Shown here: in pieces, positions 8,597 to 17,440 of the stretch
How positions within the stretch are numbered: the first letter of the stretch is position 1
Layout of the letters: every line of letters starts with the position of its first letter
Assembly (NCBI GenBank): GCA_027493955.1
Contig: JAOSJT010000001.1
Location: 573,131-637,130 of the forward strand
Length of the DNA stretch: 64,000 nucleotides
Direction: 5' to 3'
DNA from: Bacteroidia bacterium
Lineage (GTDB): Bacteria > Bacteroidota > Ignavibacteria > SZUA-365
Notes under the pieces: generated by a model
Seen by the model: the letters and a program-made list of their open reading frames with translations, nothing else
What the model was told of the DNA's origin: nothing
Database searches by the model: none
Made by a program: the position numbers and the translations under genes

Positions 8597-10911
8597 CAGT
8601 ACACCGTCTCCGTTGCGGATGTTTTACGCATGAAGAGCAAACTCCACATTGCGAGGAGCACGAAAATCACAACACTGAACGCTGCCGCGTACCCGTAACG
8701 GTAAAGATTGAACGCCGCGCGATACACATAGCTGACGAGAATATGCGTTTGATCCGCCGGTTGCCCGCCATTCGAAACCAGCCACACAACATTGATGTTG
8801 TTGAACGTCCACACGATTCCCAGCGTGATAGCCGGGATCATCACGGGCTTCAGCAGAGGCAGTGTAACGTGCACGAAGCGTCTCCAGGCCGAAGCGCCGT
8901 CAATTTCCGCCGCTTCATACAATTCGCGCGGTATGGACTGCAAGCCGCCCAGGGCGATGATCATCATGAACGGAAATCCCAGCCACACATTGGTGATTAT
9001 GGCCGCCACGAAGGCCAGCGTCGCGTCCGTCAGCCACGGCAGCGGGGCGATGGAGAAGAGGGATCCGAGGATGGCGTTGATTGCGCCACTGTCGGTGTTG
9101 AACATGCCGCGCCAGGTCAGCGCGGTGATGTACTGCGGCACCGCCCAGGGGAGAATGAGCAAAATGCGAAACAGGGATTTTCCGGGTAAATGACGGTTGA
9201 GCAGCACCGCGAGAAACACGCCGATCACCACGTGCAGCGTCACGTTGACCACTGTCCACACAATGGTTTTGATAAAAACGCTGTAAAACTCCGTTGAAAA
9301 CATCGCGCCCAGGGCCGCGGCAATACCGGCACCGCCGGTCCACACATCCAGAAACCGATCGATGCCGAACACCCGACCGTACTGCTGGAATCCGATGATG
9401 CCCCAGGTGTCCACCGTGCGCATGCTCATGTTGGAAAACGAGATCACGAGATTGTAGAAAAAGGGATACACCACGACGCCGAACATCAGCACCGATGCGG
9501 GAAGCACGAGCAGCAGGCCGAAACGCGCATCCGCCCGGCTCCGTCCTCCTCCCTGGAAAAGAGGAAGTACACCGTTGCGGATTAGAAAGAACAGCGCTAC
9601 CAGACCGGCAAGCACGGCTATGCCCTGAAACGCGACGGCGACGGCGGGATCGCTCCGGTCTTCGTCGGCGCCTTCGTTCATTTCGCGAATTTTCTGTTCG
9701 GCGAGGCGCTGCTGCTCGCGTGCGGCAGCCGCGGCGCTGAGGTCTCCGCCGAGGACGCTCTGGTAGGCCGGACGCATGGCATCCCACACGGCACGCATCT
9801 CCGGAACGAGTGGGGAGGCCTTTCCGATGCGCACCTGCTCTATGGAAACTCGAATGATGGGATCATCGAGAACACGCGGATCCCGCTGCGCGGCGAGCGT
9901 GGAAGGGATGGTCTTCAGACGCTGTGAAAAGATGACCTGGGTTTCCGGTGAAAGTATAAAACGAAGGAAAATACGCACCGCCTCGAGTGTCTCACCCTTG
10001 ACCGAACGATTCACGAAGTATCCTTTCGTCGTTACCATGGGCGCTGCAGCTACACCGCTCATCTCCTGAACCGGCAGGAGGTCGAGAACGAAATCATCGC
10101 CGAGTTTGTCCACATACCGGCCCCAGGCCCAGGGTCCGTTGATGATCATCGCCGCGCGGCCTTCGAGGAATTGCGTCTCCGCGATTTCGTAATCACTCTC
10201 GCGCGGAATGATGCGATGGCGGTCGCGGAGATCCTTCACAAAATTGAATGCGTCCACCGCGGCGGAATTATTCAGCGTGGGACGATTGTCTGCGTCCAGT
10301 ACCCAGCCGCCGAAAGCGGTATAGAAGGGCATGAAGAAGAAGGGTTCCGTATAATTCCAGACCAGTCCGTACTGATCGATCACCCCGTCTCCATCGGTAT
10401 CCCGTGTCAGTTTCTTTCCGTACTCGATCAGTTCCGCAAAGGTGCGCGGAGCCCGTGTGAGTCCCGCCTGCCGGAACAGGGTGCGGTTCCAGCCCATCGC
10501 GAGGTGGTTACCGATCTCGTCACCGATCTGATAGAGCTTTCCCCGATAGCGCGTGACAGCTTTCTCGTCGAAGCCGCGAAGCTCCGCCGCTGTAAAGAGA
10601 TCGTCGAGCGGCCGGATAATCCCCATGGATTCGAAGGCGCCGACATAGTCGCTTGGGCCGTACACCAGCTCCGGACCACCACCGGTAAACGCCGCCGCAG
10701 CCTGATAGGAGGAGCGCAACTCCTCGGTTTCGCGGAACAGCTCGTTCACGCGAATATGCGGATGGCGGCGATGGAATTCCGCAATACGCTCCGCCAGCAC
10801 TTTCCGCGCCTCCGGCCGCATTTGCGTCCATATATGCAACTGAACCTGAGCCCGCGCGAGCGTCGCAGCCGTAAGGAGCAGGATGGCGGTGAGCAGGAAG
10901 CGGGCGCGCAT
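8596..10911 (-). CDS. Fused sugar-binding protein and MalF-type permease (MalE-MalF fusion)
   Basis: A 771-aa single-chain importer component. Residues 1-22 form a signal peptide or first membrane segment. Residues 24-412 are a CUT1 extracellular solute-binding domain (IWTQMRPEARKVL, DGDGVIDQYGL, NGPWAWGRY, and the helical YFVNRSVK to LSPETQ part). A transmembrane helix follows at about 425-446. A MalF-like permease runs from about 462, with the EAA loop at 665-689 (YEAAEIDGASAWRRFVHVTL). No frameshift is needed: the frame is continuous. The start at 10911 is chosen because the preceding 31 in-frame codons are read from heptamer repeats. The tethered binding domain implies no free periplasmic pool. 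Coupled to malG through TGATG. Confidence 0.9.
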   Translation of the reverse strand: MRARFLLTAILLLTAATLARAQVQLHIWTQMRPEARKVLAERIAEFHRRHPHIRVNELFRETEELRSSYQAAAAFTGGGPELVYGPSDYVGAFESMGIIRPLDDLFTAAELRGFDEKAVTRYRGKLYQIGDEIGNHLAMGWNRTLFRQAGLTRAPRTFAELIEYGKKLTRDTDGDGVIDQYGLVWNYTEPFFFMPFYTAFGGWVLDADNRPTLNNSAAVDAFNFVKDLRDRHRIIPRESDYEIAETQFLEGRAAMIINGPWAWGRYVDKLGDDFVLDLLPVQEMSGVAAAPMVTTKGYFVNRSVKGETLEAVRIFLRFILSPETQVIFSQRLKTIPSTLAAQRDPRVLDDPIIRVSIEQVRIGKASPLVPEMRAVWDAMRPAYQSVLGGDLSAAAAAREQQRLAEQKIREMNEGADEDRSDPAVAVAFQGIAVLAGLVALFFLIRNGVLPLFQGGGRSRADARFGLLLVLPASVLMFGVVVYPFFYNLVISFSNMSMRTVDTWGIIGFQQYGRVFGIDRFLDVWTGGAGIAAALGAMFSTEFYSVFIKTIVWTVVNVTLHVVIGVFLAVLLNRHLPGKSLFRILLILPWAVPQYITALTWRGMFNTDSGAINAILGSLFSIAPLPWLTDATLAFVAAIITNVWLGFPFMMIIALGGLQSIPRELYEAAEIDGASAWRRFVHVTLPLLKPVMIPAITLGIVWTFNNINVVWLVSNGGQPADQTHILVSYVYRAAFNLYRYGYAAAFSVVIFVLLAMWSLLFMRKTSATETVY

Positions 10912-10918
10912 GGTAATT

Positions 10919-11064
10919 AGTGAAGGGTAAAGGGTGAAGGGTAAAGGGTGAAGGGTAAAGGGTGAAGAGTGAAGAGTGAAGAGTGAAGAGCAAGAGTGCT
11001 GCACGCACTGATCTCTACGAGCAGGAGCCCCTTTACTCTTTACCCTTCACCCTTTACCCGTTAC
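10919..11064. repeat. Large heptamer array pair (unit RGTRAAG) between the oxoglutarate dehydrogenase and sugar-transport genes
   Basis: The left arm 10919-10988 is ten consecutive heptamers of the form (A/G)GT(A/G)AAG without a single indel. The right arm 11031-11058 is four heptamers in inverse orientation (CTTTACT, CTTTACC, CTTCACC, CTTTACC), followed by a degenerate CGTTAC. Spacer is 42 bases. A 22-bp perfect stem can form between 10925-10946 and 11038-11059, with an alternative register one repeat pair further on. The stop codon of the oxoglutarate dehydrogenase gene lies in the degenerate sixth unit (11061-11063), and the start of the fusion permease is 8 bases from the other end. Confidence 0.92.
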
Positions 11065-14000
11065 ATAAACGCCTCTTCCACGAGCCGTTTCTGTTCGATC
11101 TCGTGTAAGGTGCCGCTACCGGACGCCGGGCTGCCGCTGTGGACACGTCCGACGAAGGAAAGATGGTAGGGGGGCTGCAACGCTTCGCGCAGTTTGCCGA
11201 GCACGAAATTCCAGGCGCCCATGTTTTGCGGCTCTTCCTGCACCCATCGAATGTCCCGCGCCTGATGATAGCGCTTGAACACTTGCCAGAGATCGTCGTA
11301 CGGGAAGGGATACAATTGCTCAACGCGCACGATCGCCGTGTCGGTGATGCCCTGGGCCTTTCGGTGCGCCATGAGATCGAACGCCACCTTGCCCGTACAG
11401 AGCAATACCCGTCGCACGTCGGCAGGTGCGTCGGGATCGTCGAAGACGAAGCGGAAGCCACCGTCCGTGAATTCGTGCAGCGGACTTTTCGCCACCTCGG
11501 CACGCAGCAGACTCTTCGGCGTCAACACAATCAATGGCTTACGCTCCGACAACAGCGCCTGGCGGCGCAGCAGGTGGAAGAGCTGCGAGGAGGTGGTCGG
11601 GGAAGCGATGCGCATATTGTTCTCGGCGGATAAAATGAGGAAACGCTCGAGCCGCGCACTGGAGTGCTCGGGACCCTGCCCTTCGTAGCCGTGCGGGAGC
11701 AGCAGCACAAGTCCGCTGCGCTGTCCCCACTTGTCCTCCGCCGCGGTGATGAACTGATCAGTGATGATTTGCGCACCGTTGACGAAATCCCCGAACTGTG
11801 CTTCCCAGATCACCAACGCTTCCGGACGCACCACGGAATAGCCGTACTCGAAACCGAGAACCGCATACTCGGAGAGAAGACTGTCGTACGGCATGAATTT
11901 TTCCTGTCCGGCGCGAATGTGATTCAGCGGTATGTAGGAGTTCGCCGTCTGATTATCGACGAGCACGGAGTGGCGGTGACTGAATGTGCCGCGCCGGGAA
12001 TCCTGTCCGGAAAGCCGTATCGGTATTCCCTCGATGAGAACGGAACCGAAAGCGAACGCCTCACCGGTTGCCCAATCCACGGGAGCACCGCTGTCCAGCA
12101 ATCCGATGCGGCTCTCGATCAGCCGGCGCAGCTTCGGATGCGGCTGGAAATCTTCGGGAAAGGTTGTCAGCGCATGCAGAATTTCATCGAGCGTTTCACG
12201 CGGCACCTTGGTTTCGATACGCTCGCCGATATCTTCCTGAATAACGCGGAAGACATGGTCCATGTCGATCTCGGGAGGAGCGATTTCACGGGTGATGTCG
12301 AAGGCGCGTTCTATTGACTTGTGGAAATACTCCAAGGCGTCCTCGGCTTCGCGCACGGTGATATCGCCGCGGTTGACCAGGGCTTCGGTGTACACTTTGC
12401 GGATGGAACGCTTGTTCTTGATTTTCGAATACATCAATGGCTGCGTGTAGGAAGGATCGTCACCTTCGTTGTGGCCATGTCTGCGATAGCCGATCAGATC
12501 CACCACCACGTCCTTGTGAAAAGCGTTGCGGAAGGCCAGCGCCAGCTCGATGACATGCACGGCAGCTTCGGGATCCTCGCCGTTGACATGGAAAATCGGA
12601 GCCTGCACCATTTTGGCGACATCCGTGGCATAGACGCTGGAGCGTGCGTCGGCAGGGGACGTGGTGAAGCCGATGCCATTGTTGGTGATGATATGCACGG
12701 TGCCGCCGGTGCGATACCCCTGCAACATGCTGAGATTGAAGGTTTCAGCGACGACACCCTGCCCGGCGAACGCGGCATCTCCGTGAATCAGTACGGGGAG
12801 AACGCTCTGCCTCTCGCTGTCGCGTTTCATATCCTGCATCGCGCGTGCAATGCCTTCCACCACCGGATCCACGGCCTCGAGATGACTCGGATTGCTCGCG
12901 AGGGTGACCTGCAGTTGCGTTCCGTCGAAACCGGTGTACGTACCGGTTGCGCCCATGTGATATTTCACATCGCCGGAACCCTGCATGGAATCGGGATCGA
13001 GATCGCCGTCGAATTCCGAAAAAATCTTCTCGAAGCTTTTCCCGAAAATGTTCGCCAGCACGTTCAACCGTCCCCGATGCGCCATCCCGACCACTACATC
13101 CGAAATACCGGAAGAGACGGCCTCGTTCAGCAATCCGTCCAGCACCGGGATCAGCGTTTCCAGCCCCTCCAGACTGAAGCGTTTGTGCCCGATATATTTT
13201 GTGTGCAGGAATTTCTCGAAGGCCTCGGCGGCGCTCAACATCCCGAGGATGCGGAGTTTCTTGCTCGTATCCATCCACGACGAACGCGGACGTCCCTCCA
13301 CCTGTCCCTGTATCCAGCGTTTCTGCTCGGGATCCTGAATGTGCATATACTCGATGCCGATGGTGCGGCAGTAGGTGTCGCGTAACAGTTCCATGATATC
13401 CCGCAGCTTCATGCGCTGCCGTCCCGCGAAGCCGAGCGTAATGAACTCGCGGTCGTAGTCCCAGAGCGATACACCGTAATTCTCCGGATCCAATTCCGAG
13501 TGCTGTTCCACCTCGTTGCTGAGGGGATTGAGATACGCCTGCAAATGCCCGCGCACGCGGTACATGTTAATGAGTTGCTGGACGCGGGCCTGCTTCTCGA
13601 TCATGCCGTCGTTGCTGCCCGTTCCTCCGAACGCCGGGTTGATGTCCCGTGTCAACCTGATGGGTGGATAGGGAATGTGCAGCGTTTCGAATATCTCTTC
13701 GTAGAAGCCATTCTCGCCCGTGAGCAACTTGTCGAGGGTGTCGAGAAACATGCCGCTTTCCGCTCCCTGTATCACCCTATGATCGTAGGTGCTCGTCACC
13801 GTCATGCTCTTGCTGATCCCGAGCATGGCCAGGGTGCGGGGATCGGCATTCTTGAATTCCGGCGGCCATGAAATCGAGCCGATGCCGACAATCACGCTCT
13901 GCCCCTGCATGAGCCGTGGGATGGAGAACGCAGTGCCAATCATTCCCGGGTTGGTCAACGTGGCATTGGTGCCCACGAAATCGTCAGGCGAAATCGAATT

Positions 14001-14651
14001 GGTGTTTACCTTGCGCAGGAGTTCATTGTACGCGGCGAAGAATCCCGCAAAATCGTATTGTTCCGCCGCTTTGATATTAGGCACGAGCAGACTCCGCGTC
14101 CCATCCTTCTTCTGGATGTCCACGGCAATACCGAGGTTGATATGCTCCGGTGTCACTTTGTAATGCTCGCCTTCATGATACGCATAGAGGGTGCTCATGG
14201 CGGGCATGGAACGCAGGGCCTTCAGAATGGCCCAGGCGATGAGATGCGTGAAGCTGACGCGGCCGCTCACCATATCCTCGAGGTAGCGGTTGATGAGACG
14301 GCGGTTTTCCTCCAGAAGCTTCACAGGTATGACGCGCGACGAGGTCGCCGTCGGCATACTCAGACTCTTCTCCATGTTGCTGACGATAATTTCAGCGGGA
14401 CCCCGCAGCTTCTGGGCTCCCGTGGGGAGTTCCACCGCAGGTTTTCCGGCTGGAGGGGCAGCGGGAGTGGCAGCTTCAGGCGCGACGGCTGCAGAGCTCT
14501 CGTGAAAAGTGGTGGGGGAGTAGTCGGCGAAAAAATCTCTCCAATGCTCGCCCACCGATGCGGGATCTTGCCTGAACTGTCTGTACATTTCGTCGATCAG
14601 CCAGGTGTTGGGACCGTAGACCAGGGATTTGTCTATACCGTTGTCAGCCAT
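11061..14651 (-). CDS. kgd: Multifunctional 2-oxoglutarate dehydrogenase E1 with fused E2 acyltransferase domain
   Basis: A 1196-aa enzyme of the TCA cycle joining an E2-type succinyltransferase domain (about 85-315) to a thiamine-diphosphate E1 (about 355-1196). The N-terminus (LIDEMYRQFRQDPASVGEHWRDFF) is the E1 arm that binds E2 in ordinary SucA. A Pro/Ala linker follows, then the acyltransferase core ending with the STYDHRVIQGAESG signature (D290-H291). No lipoyl domain is fused, so a separate lipoylated E2 is needed. The E1 part has the GDAAFAGQGVV...NNGIGFTT diphosphate site and the SHLEAVDPVVEG histidine region. This layout is best known from actinobacterial Kgd/OdhA. It oxidatively decarboxylates 2-oxoglutarate, and the family can also act as a decarboxylase or carboligase. 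Stop codon touches the heptamer array. Confidence 0.96.
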   Translation of the reverse strand: MADNGIDKSLVYGPNTWLIDEMYRQFRQDPASVGEHWRDFFADYSPTTFHESSAAVAPEAATPAAPPAGKPAVELPTGAQKLRGPAEIIVSNMEKSLSMPTATSSRVIPVKLLEENRRLINRYLEDMVSGRVSFTHLIAWAILKALRSMPAMSTLYAYHEGEHYKVTPEHINLGIAVDIQKKDGTRSLLVPNIKAAEQYDFAGFFAAYNELLRKVNTNSISPDDFVGTNATLTNPGMIGTAFSIPRLMQGQSVIVGIGSISWPPEFKNADPRTLAMLGISKSMTVTSTYDHRVIQGAESGMFLDTLDKLLTGENGFYEEIFETLHIPYPPIRLTRDINPAFGGTGSNDGMIEKQARVQQLINMYRVRGHLQAYLNPLSNEVEQHSELDPENYGVSLWDYDREFITLGFAGRQRMKLRDIMELLRDTYCRTIGIEYMHIQDPEQKRWIQGQVEGRPRSSWMDTSKKLRILGMLSAAEAFEKFLHTKYIGHKRFSLEGLETLIPVLDGLLNEAVSSGISDVVVGMAHRGRLNVLANIFGKSFEKIFSEFDGDLDPDSMQGSGDVKYHMGATGTYTGFDGTQLQVTLASNPSHLEAVDPVVEGIARAMQDMKRDSERQSVLPVLIHGDAAFAGQGVVAETFNLSMLQGYRTGGTVHIITNNGIGFTTSPADARSSVYATDVAKMVQAPIFHVNGEDPEAAVHVIELALAFRNAFHKDVVVDLIGYRRHGHNEGDDPSYTQPLMYSKIKNKRSIRKVYTEALVNRGDITVREAEDALEYFHKSIERAFDITREIAPPEIDMDHVFRVIQEDIGERIETKVPRETLDEILHALTTFPEDFQPHPKLRRLIESRIGLLDSGAPVDWATGEAFAFGSVLIEGIPIRLSGQDSRRGTFSHRHSVLVDNQTANSYIPLNHIRAGQEKFMPYDSLLSEYAVLGFEYGYSVVRPEALVIWEAQFGDFVNGAQIITDQFITAAEDKWGQRSGLVLLLPHGYEGQGPEHSSARLERFLILSAENNMRIASPTTSSQLFHLLRRQALLSERKPLIVLTPKSLLRAEVAKSPLHEFTDGGFRFVFDDPDAPADVRRVLLCTGKVAFDLMAHRKAQGITDTAIVRVEQLYPFPYDDLWQVFKRYHQARDIRWVQEEPQNMGAWNFVLGKLREALQPPYHLSFVGRVHSGSPASGSGTLHEIEQKRLVEEAFM

Positions 14652-14984
14652 GTCTCTGTGTATTTGTGTGTTGCGTAGCCGCCGTCGCGTTCGTTGCTGG
14701 TCAGCGTTAACGTGGATGAAATGCGTAATCTTTTAAAATTGATCAAAAATCACGTAATGGACAACAGATTTCATCTCAAACCGGTTCACGTGGGTCCGAC
14801 AATCGGTCCTGAACGCGTGAAAAATCGGAACGGAACCCCGGTAGTACTCCGCAAAGCGTCGTGATTACATTGTTGGGGGGAATGATCGCAAAAAAAACAC
14901 CCCCGTACCTGAATCGGGACGGGGGAGTGCGTGAGGGTGTGCGACTGGTGGGATGTCGGAAAAACTTCCGTCATCCGTGCGGTT
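14652..14984. other. Gap with a terminator and the 2-oxoglutarate dehydrogenase leader
   Basis: Two minus-strand genes flank this 333-base region. It contains the terminator at 14890-14925 of the outer-membrane protein gene. The part nearest the dehydrogenase has an AT-rich patch around 14728-14750 (TTGATCAATTTTAAAAGATTA when read towards the gene) that may hold its promoter, but none of the frames fits the TTG-N20-TAnnTT pattern well. No coding signal seen. Confidence 0.45.
14890..14925 (-). terminator. Intrinsic terminator of the outer-membrane protein gene
   Basis: On the minus strand a CCCCCGT / ACGGGGG stem with a 12-base loop is extended past one mismatch and followed by eight T residues (complement of A 14890-14897). 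Confidence 0.8.
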
Positions 14985-15776
14985 TCAGATGTTGAACAGA
15001 TACGCCAGATGAAACATCACGTTCGGAAGATGGAATTGATCCTCGTAATTCGGCAGGAAGGTCCGCGAATCCTTGATGATGTTGTTGAACGTATACGCCA
15101 TGCTGATGCCGAAATTCAGATCGCCGATGCGGGATTTAACCACGGGGAATTCGCCGCCGATACGCAGTTCCAGCAGCGCATTCACATCGTCGTCCGCGGG
15201 GGTAATGTCGGAAAAGACGCGCCGGCCTTCGGGATTCAAACCGGGACTATCCGCCCAGCTTGCGGCGGGATCGATGCCTTCGGCAGGAATGGTGAAGCCG
15301 TCGCCGGTATTTTTCATTTCACTCGACGCGGGCAGACCATAACCCACTCCGATGTAGAATTGGCTGAATTGAAAGAATACCGACAGCATCGTGTACTGGA
15401 AGGTCCCTTCCGTTTTCAGCTTGCCGGGAATGTTCGTGCTGTGATTCTCAATGGCGTCGCTGAAGGAGATGCGCTCGTTCTCGTCGGTAAAGGCGAGTGT
15501 ATGCAGGGAAAGTTCGCCGACGACACGCGTTTTCCTGCCCAGGGGTATACTTGCTTTGACGCCAAAATGCGATCCGACACCGAGCGTACGCGACACTCTG
15601 CTGACATTGTAATCTGTCGTGTTCATCGCCAGCGTCAGCGCGCCCAACGCACCGACCTTGATGAACATGTCATCCTCTTCAACCTCGTCGCGAACGACAA
15701 TGGTCGTCTGGGCCATCGCCTGCATACTCAACGCGACTATCAGCAGAAACAGAAACGCAATTGTCCCTTTCTTCAT
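14985..15776 (-). CDS. Outer-membrane beta-barrel protein of unknown function
   Basis: A 263-aa protein with a clear signal peptide (MKKGTIAFLFLLIVALSMQAMAQ, cleavage after residue 23). It then has alternating hydrophobic/polar strands with aromatic ends (FGVKASIPLGRKTRVVGELSLHTLAF, FYIGVGYGLPAS, LNFGISMAYTFNNI), ending in LAYLFNI, a typical outer-membrane C-terminal strand. No named family was recognised. The start is set at the ATG before the signal peptide; the longer frame runs back into the heptamer repeats. It follows hoxH on the same strand but is separated by an inverted heptamer array, so it is probably its own unit. A TATGTTTC box at about 15820 could be its -7 element but has no TTG at the usual distance. 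Confidence 0.8.
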   Translation of the reverse strand: MKKGTIAFLFLLIVALSMQAMAQTTIVVRDEVEEDDMFIKVGALGALTLAMNTTDYNVSRVSRTLGVGSHFGVKASIPLGRKTRVVGELSLHTLAFTDENERISFSDAIENHSTNIPGKLKTEGTFQYTMLSVFFQFSQFYIGVGYGLPASSEMKNTGDGFTIPAEGIDPAASWADSPGLNPEGRRVFSDITPADDDVNALLELRIGGEFPVVKSRIGDLNFGISMAYTFNNIIKDSRTFLPNYEDQFHLPNVMFHLAYLFNI

Positions 15777-15858
15777 GTCAACTCCATGAAATGTGAAAAC
15801 AGAATGTTGCGGAAAAACGAAACATACGACTTCTCGCCCGAAGATAAAACAACGCCGA

Positions 15859-15996
15859 GAAGTGCGAATTGCGTAATGCGTAGCGCGGAGATCGTAACAC
15901 AGGCTGTTCGAAAATCCGTGCATCTGGTCCTGACTTTCGAACTGCACGCGCTCCGCGCTACGCGCTCCGCGCTTCGCGCTCCGCGCTACGCGCTCC
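15859..15996. repeat. Heptamer array pair (units GTARYGC / GCGCTMC) at the end of hoxH
   Basis: The left arm 15859-15890 is four degenerate heptamers (GAAGTGC, GAATTGC, GTAATGC, GTAGCGC). The right arm 15948-15996 is seven consecutive heptamers alternating GCGCTCC, GCGCTAC and one GCGCTTC. A 13-bp perfect stem forms between 15878-15890 and 15951-15963; the spacer between arms is 57 bases. The hoxH stop codon (complement of 15986-15988) is the TAG inside a GTAGCGC unit, so the last three codons of hoxH are themselves repeat sequence. Confidence 0.9.
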
Positions 15997-17440
15997 GCCG
16001 TGTGAATGATCTGAACACGGTCCCGCCTGCGTCCACATACGAGATCACCATGGGCATGCGGCCAAGGGCGTGGGTGGAGCAGGAGAGGCAAGGATCGAAG
16101 CAGCGTATGCCGGCCTCTATGCGGTTGAGAATGCCCTCGGTGATTTCCATTTCCGGGTCGTTGATGTAATGCATCGCGATTTGCCGGATGGCGCGGTTCA
16201 TCGAAAGATTATTCTGACCGGTGGCGATGACCATATCCACATGGCGGATGACACCGTCCTTGCCCGCGGTGTAATTGTGAAAGAGAGTCCCGCGCGGCGC
16301 CTCGCATGCACCCACGCCCTGGGCCTTGTTGGAATAGGCGCGTGAGCGAAGGTCGGTCTCGTGAAGCGTGTCGGGATCAGTGAGCAACTCTTCCATACGC
16401 TCCAGGGAGAAAAGTATTTCGATAAGACGCGCATAGTGGTAGTAGAAGGAATTCAGAACAACATTGCGCGTGCCTGCCCGCTGCTTGAATTCCACGAGTT
16501 CCTTGTCCGATTTCGGAGAACCGGTGTGTGAACAGACGTTCAAACGCGCGAGGGGACCCACGCGGTAATTCCCTTGCGGATACCCGAGCGGCGAGTAGTA
16601 CGGGAATTTCAGGAAGGACCAGTCCTCGACGGCTTCACCGATGTAATCGCGATACTTCTTGGGATTCAGCTTGTCCGCCACGATGTTACCGCCGCTGTCC
16701 ACGATGCGGATGACACCGTCGTAATACTCCAGCGCGCCGTCCTCGGTGACGTGACCGAGGAACAGGGTTGGGAAATTCCCGAACACCTCGAGCTTGCCGT
16801 GATTGGTCTCGATGAAGGCTTTGATGAAATCCAGTCCGGCCTTGGCCGCGATATGGGCCTCGGGAAGTCCCTCAAGTATGGCGTCGCGTGAAGAGATACT
16901 CAGTGCTCTTCGTACGCCGCCGGGGAGGGGAAGATCCGGGTGGATCTTGCGACCGCCGAGTTTTTCGATAGCGTCCTGGCCCCATTTCCGCAGACGTATG
17001 CCTTGCCGGGCGAGGTCGGGATTCTGCGCGGCCACACCGAAAATATTGCGACGCTCCGGATCAGCATCCATCCCGAGCAGAAGGTCGGGTAGCGAAAGAT
17101 GAAAGAAGCTGAGGGCGTGACTTTGTACCCACTGCGCGAGATTGAGCACACGACGCAGGTTTTCTGCGGTTTTCGGAATCTCCACCGCAAGAATGTCGTC
17201 GCCCGCCTTAGCCGAGGTCAGCGAATGACTCACCGGACAAATGCCGCAGATGCGTGAGGTGATGCCGGGCATTTCCCAGATTAAACGACCTTCGCAGAAT
17301 TTCTCGAAGCCGCGGAATTCCGTCACGTGAAAACGCGCGTCCTCCACTGTGCCCTGATCGTTGAAGTGAATGGTGATCTTTGCGTGACCCTCGATACGTG
17401 TCACGGGATCGATAACAATGCTGCGTATCGGCTTATCCAT
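15986..17440 (-). CDS. hoxH: NAD-reducing [NiFe] hydrogenase, large (catalytic) subunit HoxH
   Basis: A 484-aa catalytic subunit that binds the NiFe(CN)2CO centre. The N-terminal L1 motif is [11 protein letters not shown] (C65, C68) preceded by RIEGHAKI; the C-terminal L2 motif is [12 protein letters not shown] (C451, C454, H457). Both match the group 3d bidirectional enzymes. The 27 residues after H457 are the expected C-terminal extension removed by a maturation endopeptidase after metal insertion; no such protease or Hyp gene is in this window. The start at 17440 overlaps hoxY by 8 bases and begins [18 protein letters not shown], as in homologues. The end of the extension is encoded by a heptamer array. 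Acts in the cytoplasm as a dimer with HoxY. Confidence 0.96.
   Translation of the reverse strand: MDKPIRSIVIDPVTRIEGHAKITIHFNDQGTVEDARFHVTEFRGFEKFCEGRLIWEMPGITSRICGICPVSHSLTSAKAGDDILAVEIPKTAENLRRVLNLAQWVQSHALSFFHLSLPDLLLGMDADPERRNIFGVAAQNPDLARQGIRLRKWGQDAIEKLGGRKIHPDLPLPGGVRRALSISSRDAILEGLPEAHIAAKAGLDFIKAFIETNHGKLEVFGNFPTLFLGHVTEDGALEYYDGVIRIVDSGGNIVADKLNPKKYRDYIGEAVEDWSFLKFPYYSPLGYPQGNYRVGPLARLNVCSHTGSPKSDKELVEFKQRAGTRNVVLNSFYYHYARLIEILFSLERMEELLTDPDTLHETDLRSRAYSNKAQGVGACEAPRGTLFHNYTAGKDGVIRHVDMVIATGQNNLSMNRAIRQIAMHYINDPEMEITEGILNRIEAGIRCFDPCLSCSTHALGRMPMVISYVDAGGTVFRSFTRRSA

Noticed and set aside
10912-11004. 31-residue N-terminal extension of the binding-protein/permease fusion
   Set aside because: It is translated entirely from the heptamer repeats and precedes a normal signal peptide; the in-frame ATG at 10911 is the better start.
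10919-11064. CRISPR array
   Set aside because: Units are 7 bases and contiguous; there are no unique spacers and no cas genes.
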